Source: CAJXJP01 sp034111025 (GTDB lineage: Bacteria > Patescibacteriota > Gracilibacteria > BD1-5 > UBA6164). Taken from it: 49,042 nt of DNA. Under the pieces are notes generated by a model. That model was not told the DNA's origin, did not search any database, and was given only the letters and a program-made list of their open reading frames with translations. Location: contig JAWUYB010000004.1 of NCBI GenBank assembly GCA_034111025.1, positions 1 to 49,042 on the forward strand, read 5' to 3'. How positions within the stretch are numbered: the first letter of the stretch is position 1; each line of letters opens with the position of its first letter. Positions 40,045-49,042 of this stretch are shown here, piece by piece. A program made the position numbers and the translations under genes.

Positions 40045-40173
40045 TATTTTACTGTTTACAGCTTTTTCAGTAATAACCAAATGTTAAATTTTAATAAATA
40101 AAATATACTTATAAATTAAGGTTTTTCCTTCAAAAGTAAAGAAAAAAATAGCTATTTTTTTAAATAAATAAAT

Positions 40174-40210
40174 AAAAAAACAATATATTAAAAATATATT
40201 GTTTTTTTAT
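40174..40210 (-). terminator. hairpin terminator between nusB and rnc
   Basis: AAAAAAACAATATATT and AATATATTGTTTTTTT: 16-bp AT stem around AAA. Confidence 0.85.
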
Positions 40211-40224
40211 AAGTATTCTATTGA

Positions 40225-40689
40225 TTAAAAAAATGAAAAATCATTAGTTCATTCAGGATTTTTACTTAGTTCTTTAAGTACGTCATGATTTTCGTATACA
40301 TTATTTAATACACCATTAACGATTTTTTTAGCTGATTCATCTCAAAATGCTTTTGAAATTTCTACGGCTTCGTTAATAGATACTTTAGCTGGTATTTCTT
40401 CTGTAAGATGAAACATTTCAGCTAAACCGATAAATATAGGCAAAACATACATTATATTCATGCTTGATAATTCGAATTTAGGTGCATACTTAGAAATAAT
40501 CTCTAAATAAAATCATTCATTTTTGAGTATTAATTCTGACATTTCATTATAATAAACTTTATCCATGTCAAAATTGAATACACTATCATAATATGATTCC
40601 ATAAACAGTTCATCATCAAAGTTTCAAAAAGACATAGCATATAACTTTTGAAACAGTAACTTTCTAGTTTTTTTACGATTTAGTTTCAT
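40225..40689 (-). CDS. nusB: transcription antitermination factor NusB
   Basis: 154 aa. The N-terminus NRKKTRKLLFQKLYAMSFGN matches the NusB start (R..aRe.alq.LY....), and SINEAVEISKAFGDESAKKIVNGVLNNV is the most conserved C-terminal segment (lNEavelak.f......kfvNGvL). It binds rRNA boxA with S10 to prevent premature termination. The middle is divergent, as usual for AT-rich CPR versions. bL32 lies just upstream in the same orientation. Confidence 0.88.
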
Positions 40690-40726
40690 TTTGTTTATAT
40701 GTGTAATGATATTTGGTCACTAAAAA

Positions 40727-40756
40727 AATAGCATAATTAAATTATGCTACTTTATT
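40727..40756 (-). terminator. hairpin terminator of rpmF
   Basis: TAGCATAA and TTATGCTA with A/T-run flanks right after the bL32 stop. Confidence 0.75.
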
Positions 40757-40961
40757 ATACTCTAGTAACTTTTTTAGTTTTAACTTTAAGAACTTGTCTT
40801 CCGTTGTAAGTACCGTCTTCAGCAACAAAGTGTGCTAATCCGTTTCCTTCTTTATTTAAACATACTCTATCTCTAAGTTTTTTAGCAGTAAGTTTAATCC
40901 AGTTAGTTGTTCTAGTTCTAGATCTTGATTTTGAATGTTTCTTTTTTGGTGCAAATGACAT
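40755..40961 (-). CDS. rpmF: ribosomal protein bL32
   Basis: 68 aa. It starts MSFAPKKKHSKSRSRTRTTNW, the bL32 pattern (PKkk.SkskrR.RRah), and ends with GTYNGRQVLKVKTKKV. Only one Cys (VCLNKEG) remains of the zinc ribbon, so this is a C-minus, zinc-independent form. All Gly are GGN, fitting the TGA avoidance of highly expressed genes. A G-less leader and no Shine-Dalgarno: host-type start. Confidence 0.9.
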   Translation of the reverse strand: MSFAPKKKHSKSRSRTRTTNWIKLTAKKLRDRVCLNKEGNGLAHFVAEDGTYNGRQVLKVKTKKVTRV

Positions 40962-41101
40962 TTTTCGAAATTTATTATATAAAGAGCAAAATTCACGAGC
41001 GATATTCTATAATTTTTAAAACAAAATGCAAATTTAATTTGAAAAAAAATAATCAACCGGTAAGATGAATATATGAATTATTATAATTATTTATTTAAAA
41101 T
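40962..41101. other. divergent intergenic region
   Basis: Between rpmF and the response regulator; AT-rich with TTATATAAAG-like -10 sequence near 40975 for rpmF. No other feature. Confidence 0.4.
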
Positions 41102-41773
41102 ATGCAAAAAATATTGATAATAGAGGATGATAAAGGTATTTCTACATCATTGAAACTGTATTTAGAAAACTCAGGTTTTGATGTATATCTACATGATACA
41201 TGAGCAGAAGCATTAGAAAAAATAAATATTTTAAAACCTAGCATAGTAATTCTTGATATTAATTTACCTGAAAAAGATTGAATTGATATATGTAAAGATT
41301 TGAGAATATATTCAGAAATTCCTGTAATTATGTTAACAGCTAGATCTAGTGAATTAGATAGAATTACATGATTAGAAATTTGAGCAGATGATTATATAGC
41401 AAAACCATTTTCACCAAGAGAATTATTAGCTCGTATAAATACTATTTTAAGAAGGTCGAAGACAGGTGTTAATAAAGATAAATCTAATTATATAACTTTT
41501 CAAGATATTAGCATGGATATCGATAAAAAAATCGTTCAAAAATCATGAAAAAATATTAATTTAACATGAAATGAATTCGATATTTTAAAGAAAATATTAG
41601 CAGAAGATGGAAAGATAGTAAAAAGAGAAACTTTAATGACAGAAGTTATTTGATATGATCAATATTTATATGATAGAACTATTGATACACATATTAAAAA
41701 TCTCAGAAGAAAACTCGATCATAAAGATTTAATTCTCACTGTTAGATGAGAATGATATAGATTAAATAAGTAA
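41102..41773 (+). CDS. OmpR-family response regulator
   Basis: 223 aa. Receiver domain: ILIIEDDKG (acidic pair), IVILDINLPEKDGID (phospho-Asp near residue 51), VIMLTARSSE (Thr) and ADDYIAKPFSPREL (Lys). The C-terminal winged helix ends RTIDTHIKNLRRKLDHKDLI...VRGEGYRLNK, the OmpR/PhoB recognition pattern. It would be phosphorylated by the adjacent kinase and bind promoter repeats. The stop is 2 bases before the kinase ATG. Confidence 0.96.
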
Positions 41774-41775
41774 TA

Positions 41776-43080
41776 ATGACTATAGCAAATAAGTTTATAA
41801 TTTCACTCATGTTGAGTATATTTTTTATAGCTGCAATTAATATTGTAGCATTTTATGCATTTTATACTTCTTATTTAAAAGTATATTTTGCAGAAAAAAT
41901 TAGCTCAAGAGAAAAAATTACAGCTGAATATATTAATAATATAATTGAACAACAAACATTAGATGATATATGAAGTATATTCTCAGATACAGAAATAGAA
42001 ATTTATGAGCAATTTGAGTTAAATAATTGAGAACTTGAACCAAATGAAATAAATAGTAACCTCGTTATAGATTTACTTCGTAAATATGGTGTTGGTAGTA
42101 AATTAATTGAGCAAATTATTCCAACTGATAATTTTTGAAAAGTATTAGACTCAATTAAAGATAAAGATTCTCCAGAATACAGATTTATAAATAATTTAAC
42201 TATTTCTATAATATTAACAAATATATTTGCTATATCTGTTATTATTATAGCTGTAATGGTATTTATTAAAAAAACTATTTCTCCAATACAAATTGCTACT
42301 GAAATTATTAAAAAATCAAAACCTTGAGAAGATTTTAGTAAAATAGATTATTATAATAAAAATGATGAAATTTGATTATTAATTAATGCAATAAATAATC
42401 TAAATAGTAAACTTCATCTACAAGAAAAAATACGTTGAAGATTATTAGCAGATATATCACATGAATTAAAAACTCCAATAACATCAATACAATGTTATTT
42501 AGAATGAATTTCAGATTGAGTAATTAAATTAAATCAAAAAAATCTAAATTCTATTACTGATGAAATGAAGAGATTGATTTCAATGGTAAATAAAATTATG
42601 GAATATGAAAAATTAGAAAGAGAAAAATTAGAACTTCATACAAGTGATTCGAATGTATATGATTTAATTACTCAAGTGGTTGAAACCCATAAAAAAAGAC
42701 TTAAAGAAAATAAACAAAGAATTAAAGTTAATTGAGATATTAATCAAATATTAGAATTAGATACTAGTTTATTTACACAATTAGCACATAATCTCATTTG
42801 AAACTTTCTTAAATATGCTTGAAAAAAAACAATATTACGAATCAATATAACTAAATCCTTCATTGATTTTTCAGATGATTGAAAGTGAATTAAAGTGAGT
42901 GAGGTTAGCTTCTTAACTGAAAAATTCTACCAAGGAAATATCGAAAAATCTTGAGATGTTGAAGAAAGATGAATAGGTGTAGGTTTAAGTATTACTAAAA
43001 AAATTATTGATTCTCATGATTGGAGATTTGAAATTAAATCAGATACTGATAAATGATTTAGTTTCAAAATTATAATATAG
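41776..43080 (+). CDS. sensor histidine kinase
   Basis: 434 aa. Two membrane helices (about residues 8-32 and 142-163) enclose a 110-residue sensor loop; HAMP-like region (KKTISPIQIATEIIKK), HisKA with ADISHELKTPITSIQCYLEG (phospho-His near residue 235), then the ATPase: QLAHNLIGNFLKYA (N box), FSDDGKGI (G1 motif DDGKG), and RGIGVGLSITKKII (G2). The sensor loop shows no known domain, so the signal is unknown. Operon with the response regulator. The D.G.G glycines are partly TGA. Confidence 0.95.
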
Positions 43081-43229
43081 TCTTCACAAAAGATTCACAT
43101 TAAAAACTATCTATTCAAAAAATAAAGAATATACTATAAGAGAATTAGGGAATCAAATAAAAAGGTTAAAGCCAAATACTTTATTATAGAGATTCTCTAG
43201 TTTTCTTTTTTAAATATACAATAATTAAT
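43081..43229. other. intergenic leader
   Basis: AGAGAAT (about 43139) and ATTCTCT (about 43192) could pair over a long loop upstream of the secreted protein gene, followed by CTAGTTTTCTTTTTT, so this may be an imperfect terminator of the two-component operon. Confidence 0.4.
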
Positions 43230-44063
43230 ATGAGAAAAATCTTAATAATTATAGGTATATTCTATATAACTCTAATAAATACAAGTTTTGCAGAATCAGG
43301 ACAAGTATTCAAATGAAAAAGCATAAATGAAATAAAACAAGATATCAATAAATTATATATTGATAGAAATAATATTCATAATGAATTAACAATATTAACG
43401 CAAGATAATAATTTTATATCTTATTTAGTTAATAATTGATTTTTTCGTGATAATATTAATAAAGATGAACTCAAAAAAATAGAATTACTTATAAAAAAAT
43501 ATAATAATAGCTACAATATTACGAATAATACCCTTTTAGAAAAATCAAAAAATCTAGAAGATATTTATCATGAAAAAAAATATTTACTTGAAATTAAAAA
43601 GAATCTCTATCAAGGTTTAATTACTTATGTTAAAAAAGATCGATTTAATGAATATTTAGATTTTATTAAATGAGATGCTTCAATACTAAAAAGAGAAAGT
43701 GATGTAAAGTATAGTCTAATACAAAATAAAGAAGTATTAACTACTAAAGTTACTAAATTAGAAGAAAAAATACAAAAACAAAGAAAAATAATGTCAGTCA
43801 AAATTAAAAAAATTGTCTCACTAAAGATTAATGAAAAAATAGATAATATAAAAGTTAATCCTAAATTTATTTGATTATCTAATGAACTTCAAGCTCAAGT
43901 GATAATGAAAACTATAGAGAAAGTAGAGTTGAGAATTGAAAAAACAAAAATGTTAAATAATCAAGATACTATTCTTGATCAAAAGATAGAAGTATATGAA
44001 CTATTACATTTAAAATTAATGAATTATTATAATACATTAAACATAAAAAAAGAATGAGATTAA
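43230..44063 (+). CDS. secreted coiled-coil protein
   Basis: 277 aa. Signal peptide MRKILIIIGIFYITLINTSFA with a probable cleavage after SFA, then an almost wholly helical, charged protein with heptad-like Leu/Ile/Lys spacing (KVTKLEEKIQKQRKIMSVKI, LEIKKNLYQGLITYVKKD). No enzymatic motif. It resembles the coiled-coil halves of EnvC-type or CwlO-type proteins that activate wall hydrolases, but it lacks the M23 part. The stop codon lies in the loop of its terminator hairpin. Confidence 0.7.
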
Positions 44064-44084
44064 TTTCATTCTTTTTTTATGTTT
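44036..44084. terminator. long bidirectional terminator enclosing a stop codon
   Basis: AAACATAAAAAAAGAATGA and TCATTCTTTTTTTATGTTT: 19-bp stem whose loop holds the TAA of the secreted protein; wecB ends on its other side. Confidence 0.85.
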
Positions 44085-44087
44085 AAT

Positions 44088-45476
44088 TTATATCTTCCAG
44101 TTAAAAAATTGTTCTAAATCTAAACGTTCATCATCATATTTAAATAATTTCCCATCTTTTTTTAGCATTGCTAAAACTTCATCTACTATTTTTACTGAAA
44201 CATTTTCTCAATATAAATGTTGTTTATTAATCATTTTTTTATTTCAAATAGCTCATTTTACTATATCAAAAATAAGATTTGAATTTATTGGAGGTGCTAT
44301 AATATTTGTACCATCTAATATAGTTTCTGTTCTATCTGAACCAAATCTAACAGTTACACATGGTACTCATACTATATTTGCTTCTTCTTGCATAGAACCA
44401 CTATCTGTTACAATAGCTCATGCTTGAGAAATCATATCTATTACTTCTGCGTGATGAGCCAAAGCAGGACCATAAGCAAAATTTTTATGATATTTCTTCT
44501 TTAATTCTTCGATATCCTCTCTTAAACCATATTTATCTATAGCAAATTCTGATGCATATAATCCCAAGAAACATACATAAGTTCAATCTTCAATTAGTTT
44601 CTTAATTCCATAATAAATAGCCAGAAATCTTTCTTTCTTTTCTGTATTTTCTCTTCTATGAATTGTAATAAATAAGAAATCTTGTCATTTCATATTAGGG
44701 TATTTTTCGAATGCTTTTGAATTAATAACTTTAGTTTTAGATATTTCAATAGCATCTACAATCGTATTTCAAACAACTTTTATATGTTCTTTAGGAAAAC
44801 CTTCGTTTTTAAGAGTTTTTTTATAGAGTTCAACTGGTACTGCAAATAAACCTGTACTAGCTTCAATTCATCTCGTATCAAATTGTTCAGGATATGGTTC
44901 TATACTCCCCTGTTCATATAAATTAAAATCTTGTAATAATTTATAATAATCTTTCCAGTTAAAATTTCATTTATCATAATTTTTAAACAAATTATGATAA
45001 AATTCTTTACTTGGAGTAAATGTTCTAATACCAGCTTCAACATGAACTACCGCAAATTTATTTAAAAATGCAGCTTTATCAGCAGTTGTAGCTGTCATAG
45101 TATCACCATGAACATATGGTACTGGTATTTTTTGATAATTTTCAGAAAGGTCTACTAAAAAATCTCATAATCTTTCAATAACTAATGAGAATTTTTTGTG
45201 AATTTTACCAAATATATTTAGATTTATATCAACATCCATTCCAAATTCAGTAAGAACTCATTTACTTAAGTTGTAATCATAATGTTGTCCTGTATGAACA
45301 AGTATAACTAATTCCCCTCTAGCTTTTAGTTCTAAGTATAAAGGAGCTTGTTTTATAATATCTGGTTTCGTAGCAATCATAATAATATGTGCATACTTTT
45401 GTGAACTATTCTGTATATCAAACCAAAAATTTGGTCTAACAAATATAGCATTGTCTTCTTTGTTATCTAATGTCAT
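44088..45476 (-). CDS. wecB: UDP-N-acetylglucosamine 2-epimerase
   Basis: 462 aa, longer than the usual about 375 because of an insert around residues 150-215. It interconverts UDP-GlcNAc and UDP-ManNAc for surface glycans. Motifs: IIMIATKPDIIKQAPLYLEL (GTRPE-like start), VHTGQHYDYNLSK, VHGDTMTATTADKAAF, HVEAGIRT, FLFITIHRRENTEKKE (HR.EN) and IVTDSGSMQEEA, with GVPCVTVRFGSDR later. It could supply ManNAc residues to polymers ligated by the LCP protein. The first Thr-rich GTRP motif is changed to ATKP. Confidence 0.92.
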
Positions 45477-45479
45477 TCT

Positions 45480-45754
45480 ATTTCATTAAAAATTAACTAA
45501 ACTAATTATAGAGTTTTATAATAAGTTGCAAGTGAAAGTATGAAGAAATATTGAATTATTATTATAAATAAATATGAAAAAGTATGACTTTTATTATTAT
45601 CCTATTTAAGTTAAATATTTTTATATAAGATAAAATTAGCTAGTAAAATTAGTATAATAAAATAAGAATATAAAAAAAATAATGAAATATTCTTATATTA
45701 GATCTATTCGATAATAAATTTATATAAAAATAAGATCTATGAATATAATGTCAA
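45480..45754. other. intergenic, no gene seen
   Basis: AT-rich. AAGAATAT and ATATTCTT (about 45664-45695) could form a weak hairpin. No open frame or regulatory motif I can support. Confidence 0.4.
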
Positions 45755-46630
45755 TTAAGTCTTAAATATCATTCAAATAAAAATACATATTGCTACTAAT
45801 ATAGTTATAATGATATCTTTTTTTTCTGGTATTTCTTTTAATATAAAATATCCAAATATATATACAAATACTAAATACAATAAACTAATCAAACTCGTTG
45901 CTACAACTCAAAGTGTAGTATACATAGTTAATGCTAATATAATTGAAACAATACCTATACTATTAGCTGTAAACAATAATCCTGAATATTTTTTAGTTAA
46001 TAATTTAAATTGTCAGAATTCACGTTTAGATATCATCATAATTAATGATAATACAATAATTATGATTGATTCTACAAAATACATTGTTTGTGGATTAAAC
46101 TTTGTAAGTAAATGTAAAATAAAGAATAGTTGTGTTGATTTTATGGTAGAGGATAATAATACCATTAATGAGTATTTATTGATTTTTAGATTTTTAAAAT
46201 CAATTGATGTGATAATAACAATAAATGAAGCAAGTAATGCCATTAAAAAAGTAATGAAATTAGCTCTCTCTGTTGTAATAAATAAAAAAGCTATAATTAC
46301 AGGGAAAATCTGAAATAACATGGCAAAGGGTTGTAAAACAGAGACCTTTTCATTAGCGTATGCAACTCTTCTTAGAAAGTATGTAAAATATAAAGCAATA
46401 GCAGATAATAAAAATAATATCCATTCAATATAACTTAAATTAACTTCATTAAAGTTATTATCTAGAAATCAAAATATAAAAATAACTCAAATTATAGATA
46501 AATGGGCAGTCCTACTAAATAATGTTTGTAAATTATTTCAAATAGATTTATTCTCTAAAGCTAACTTTAATATAACCATACCAAGAGCTCAAAAAATTGA
46601 TTGTAAAATTCACATAATAATTCATATCAT
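45755..46630 (-). CDS. EamA/DMT-superfamily transporter
   Basis: 291 aa, ten membrane helices arranged as two EamA repeats. The first contains ANEKVSVLQPFAMLFQIFPVIIA (the conserved helix-4 Pro region), the second ends ILKEIPEKKDIIITILVAICIFIGMIF (LgE.p....iga.lI..Gv). Members export amino acids, nucleotides or lipid-linked sugars; the substrate here is unknown. It follows a second, broken EamA-like gene by 13 bases. Confidence 0.85.
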
Positions 46631-46642
46631 AGTTTTATTATT

Positions 46643-46738
46643 TTATTTAAAGTATAATCCTAATCATATAAGTATAACAACTAATAATGATAAATATATT
46701 TGCTTATTTGAAGGAGATTCATTTAGAATAATTTTCAT
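46643..46738 (-). CDS. 31-aa single-helix ORF, likely the frameshifted tail of the upstream EamA gene
   Basis: MKIILNESPSNKQIYLSLLV then VILIGLGLYFK: polar start and one membrane helix. It overlaps the end of the 46704-47036 gene in another frame and resembles the last helix of an EamA repeat. It may be a separate small protein, but a frameshift in one original gene is the simpler reading. Confidence 0.45.
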
Positions 46739-47036
46739 ACGGTAATAAATATGATAATTTTGTTTTTTTAAGTATAGATAATTCAAAGTTTTGATTAAGT
46801 ATTCTAGCAATAGCTACAATAATAATAATTCCTATTATACGATAATCACTTAATAATGAAGAATTATATGGTATGAATATTAAAATTGATAAGAAAAATA
46901 GGACTCATATAATATGAGAATATATTTTAAATAAATTTTGAGATAAATTATCAGAACTTTTTAATGATTTTTGTTGATGCACTTTTCAAGTAGATTCAAG
47001 CACTACTCAAATAATTCAATATAGAAGTGATAACAT
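46704..47036 (-). CDS. half EamA-like transporter, probably frameshifted
   Basis: 110 aa, three or four hydrophobic helices: LLYGIIGVVLESTGK, IIGVLFFLSILIFIPY, YRIIGIIIIVAIARILNQNF, then KLSYLLPYENYSK, which matches the helix-4 Pro segment of an EamA repeat, before running to TAA. The helix missing from this repeat is found in the overlapping frame at 46643-46738. So one EamA domain (like the five-helix half transporters) seems split by an indel near 46730. It could still work if frameshifting occurs. Four bases after the 47041 gene. Confidence 0.6.
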
Positions 47037-47040
47037 AATA

Positions 47041-47655
47041 TTATTTAAATAATTCTCTAATAAAATTTATAAATGTACTCCATAAACTTAACTTAGGTTT
47101 TGGAAATTTTTTATCATGTATTTCATTAAGATTTTGTTTAACATCAATTGTATTTTCTTGTAATAATACTAAGTTTTTATCAAGCATTGTTAATAGTCAT
47201 GAAAAAAGATTTACTCAAGCAGATGAATCAGGAACTATTTGTTGTCAGATTATAGTTAAAGCTGTATCTAATTTAATAAGAGTTTGTACCCTAAATATAT
47301 CATCCGTCATAGCTCTGTAGTAATCATCTTTTGTAATCCTTAATTTGGCTGGTAAATATTTATCTACATCTTTAAGTTCTTCCATTTCATCTATTTTATC
47401 AAAGATTTCTCGTACATCATCTTGAGTTAATTCTTCCCCATCAGCTATATGTTCTGCTTGTTCTTTTGTTAATACTCCTTCTTCTACTAAATCATGTAAT
47501 TTATGTAAATTTTCTTCAGTTTCTGTTTCAGTTTCAATATATTCTTTCATCTTTTTATGTTCAACTTGTTTTTGTTGAAATTCTGATTTTTCTTTCTCAT
47601 CTATTTTTTTTTTCTTTTTTTCTTGTTCGTTATATGCTCATGCTTCAAATCCCAT
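47041..47655 (-). CDS. hypothetical charged protein
   Basis: 204 aa. Very charged N-terminal half: MGFEAGAYNEQEKKKKKIDE, then ETETETEENLHKLHDLVEEG and KEQAEHIADGEELTQDDVRE, probably coiled coil, followed by a more compact C-terminal region (DDYYRAMTDDIFRVQTLIKL...SAGVNLFSGLLTMLDKNLVL). No membrane segment or motif recognised. First gene of the three-gene unit with the EamA genes. Confidence 0.65.
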
Positions 47656-47913
47656 AAGTATGTTTTTATTAAATAATTTAATTAAATATATAGCTATTTA
47701 AAGTAATATCAAATTCATATTAAAATTACTATTAATGCTCTCCGATAAACCTCATATATATTTAGACTCATACTAATTAAAAATTTAAAACTTATTAAAT
47801 TTATTTTTAAATTATTAGACTAAATATTTAAAATAAAATAATGTAATAATTACTTGTAATTAATTCAATAATTCTATATAATAAATCACGTACTTACTTT
47901 TTAAAAAAATATT
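47656..47913. other. divergent intergenic region, no gene seen
   Basis: 258 AT-rich bases between the minus-strand 47041 gene and the SPFH gene. No confident promoter pair or repeat identified. Confidence 0.4.
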
Positions 47914-48876
47914 ATGGCTCGTTTTGTCGTACTAATGTTATTAGTGTTATTAACAATCTTTGGTTTATTAATTTGAGGAGCTGCTATAGTTTTCGTTTTA
48001 GTAGCTGATATTATATTAATAACTCTTTCTATTAGAATAGTTACTCCTAATACAATTAGAGCAGTAGAATTTCTAGGTAAATATAGTAGAATTTTAAGAC
48101 CTGGTTTTCATTTTATTATACCTTTTTTAGAATGGACTAAAAATCAAGTATTATACAAAAGAAACTTTCCTGTTGAAGTTGAAGGTATTACATGAGATAA
48201 TGTAACAAGTTACATTGGATTAAATGTAATATACTATGTAAATGATGAAGAAGATGATAGTAAGGATGGTAATATTTTTAAATCTATTTACAGTATAGAT
48301 GATCCTAAAAATATGATGAGAGCTACTATTGATGAACAGTTAAGAGGTATGATGGTTACCTTTACTCATAAAAATATATTTGGAAAAAGAGAAGAAATTG
48401 GTGAAGAAATTGAAAAAAGATTAAGAGAAAAATTATCTAGTTTTGGTTTTACACTTGATTCAATTCAAGTAAGAGATGTAAAACTAGAATCAACAGTAAT
48501 GCAAGCAATGAATAAAATTGTTGAAACTGAAAAATTAAAAGAAGCTGCATTAAATGAAGCCGAAGCTAAAAAAATAATGCAAGTAAAAGAAGCTGAAGCT
48601 GAAAAAGATTCTAAAATACTACTTTGAGAAGGTATGGCAGGTCAAAGAATGAAAATTGCTGAAGGTTTTAAAGAATCAGTTGATATGATTAAAATGAGCG
48701 ATGATACACTTAATGCTGAAAAAGTACTACAATTCTTACTAGATTCATCTAGAATTGAAACTTTAGGAAATATTGGTTCACAAGATAATACAAAAGTTAT
48801 CTATCTAAATGAAGATTTAGAAGGTAAAACTTCAGAAAGAGCTGCTAAATTAGTAGCTGGAAGTGAAGTAATGTAA
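47914..48876 (+). CDS. SPFH/band-7 (prohibitin/stomatin-like) membrane protein
   Basis: 320 aa. One or two N-terminal membrane helices (about residues 4-40), then the SPFH domain: RIVTPNTIRAVEFLGKYSRILRPGF style start (P-N-T-I-R-A-V), PFLEW, VEGITGDNVTSYIGLNVIYYV, and a long C-terminal helix (NKIVETEKLKEAALNEAEAK) typical of stomatin-like proteins. It should form membrane scaffolds and regulate proteases. Only about 3 TGA among many Gly. The IS element begins 27 bases after the stop and supplies the only terminator seen. Confidence 0.92.
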
Positions 48877-48914
48877 TTACAAAATAAAAAACACTCAAGA
48901 AATGAACTGCCCCC

Positions 48915-48957
48915 TAAAAAGTAGAGTGGAAATAAAAAAGACACTCTACTTTTTTTG
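48915..48957 (+). terminator. IS-borne hairpin terminator
   Basis: AAAAAGTAGAGTG and CACTCTACTTTTTTT, same hairpin as at 19475-19517, 39 bases past the SPFH stop. Confidence 0.85.
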
Positions 48958-49015
48958 TATATTAAATATAATACTAAAAAGAAGTAGAATATATTAATAT
49001 TAAAAATAAATAATC

Positions 49016-49042
49016 ATGTCTAAAATAATATATAGTACAGTT
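49016..49042 (+). CDS. IS3-family transposase OrfA, partial
   Basis: First nine codons (MSKIIYSTV), identical in peptide to the copy at 19572; the rest lies outside the window. Confidence 0.8.

Larger units (their letters stand above)
48903..49042 (+). mobile_element. IS3-family element, left end (continues beyond window)
   Basis: Left inverted repeat TGAACTGCCCCCTAAAAAGT (IS150-like), hairpin terminator (48915-48957), then a leader and the start of OrfA. Its 140 bases match 19463-19600 with few differences, and here the terminal TG is intact, so this may be an active copy. Window ends inside the transposase gene. Confidence 0.9.

Noticed and set aside
45810..46313. 167-aa plus-strand ORF
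   Set aside because: Antisense shadow of the EamA transporter gene.
1..49042. CRISPR array, prophage or rRNA operon
   Set aside because: No regularly spaced repeats, phage structural genes or rRNA signatures seen on reading.

Overview
The window is a strongly AT-rich chromosomal segment of a Candidate Phyla Radiation bacterium of the Absconditabacteria/Gracilibacteria (SR1/BD1-5) type. The main evidence is the genetic code. Conserved genes are full length only if TGA is read as glycine (translation table 25): the DEAD-box Walker A motif reads AQTGS(TGA)KT, and RuvC, FtsK, FtsW, PBP1A, the M23 peptidase and most other genes carry in-frame TGA at conserved glycines. With standard stops they break into pieces. 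All host-type genes end in TAA or TAG, lack clear Shine-Dalgarno sequences, and are usually followed by a hairpin plus T-run. CGA is absent from the host-type genes I read and CGG is nearly so; the two CGG codons found are discussed as possible tryptophan codons.

Layout. 0.1-5.8 kb: a lysozyme-like coiled-coil protein, a prepilin-like protein, ruvC, a spermidine-synthase-like methyltransferase, a DEAD-box helicase and a PH-domain membrane protein. 5.9-9.5 kb: an accessory stretch with two orphan host-code genes, small standard-code-looking genes with sigma70-like promoters and Shine-Dalgarno sites, two related structured RNA elements ending in TTGCCA, and an unusual tRNA with a CCG anticodon. 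9.5-17.6 kb: an envelope operon (transglutaminase-like, S41 protease, two small membrane proteins) running into an N-terminally truncated polA, then ndk, a putative structured RNA and trhO. 17.8-22 kb: a second accessory stretch with a standard-code gene ending in TGA, an MscS channel, a decayed IS3-like end, a third standard-code-looking gene and a repeat/membrane protein. 22-35.7 kb: ftsK, hypothetical genes, a large M23 peptidase, then a plus-strand envelope block (lgt, rhomboid, LCP, class A PBP), and a divergent Fur-like/peroxiredoxin pair sharing a perfect palindrome. 35.7-41 kb: an rnc-yggT-ftsW-mutS(N-terminal half)-holA operon, nusB and rpmF. 41-49 kb: a two-component system, a secreted coiled-coil protein, wecB, EamA transporters (one apparently frameshifted), an SPFH protein, and the start of an IS3-family element matching the decayed one at 19.46 kb.

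Together the core genes describe a small cell that still makes and remodels peptidoglycan (LCP, PBP1A, FtsW, M23, S41, Lgt) and has basic repair and RNA processing. Two repair/replication enzymes, PolA and MutS, are present only as partial proteins. The most unusual content is the set of standard-code gene islands inside a recoded genome, the paired TTGCCA-ended RNA elements, and the CCG-anticodon tRNA.
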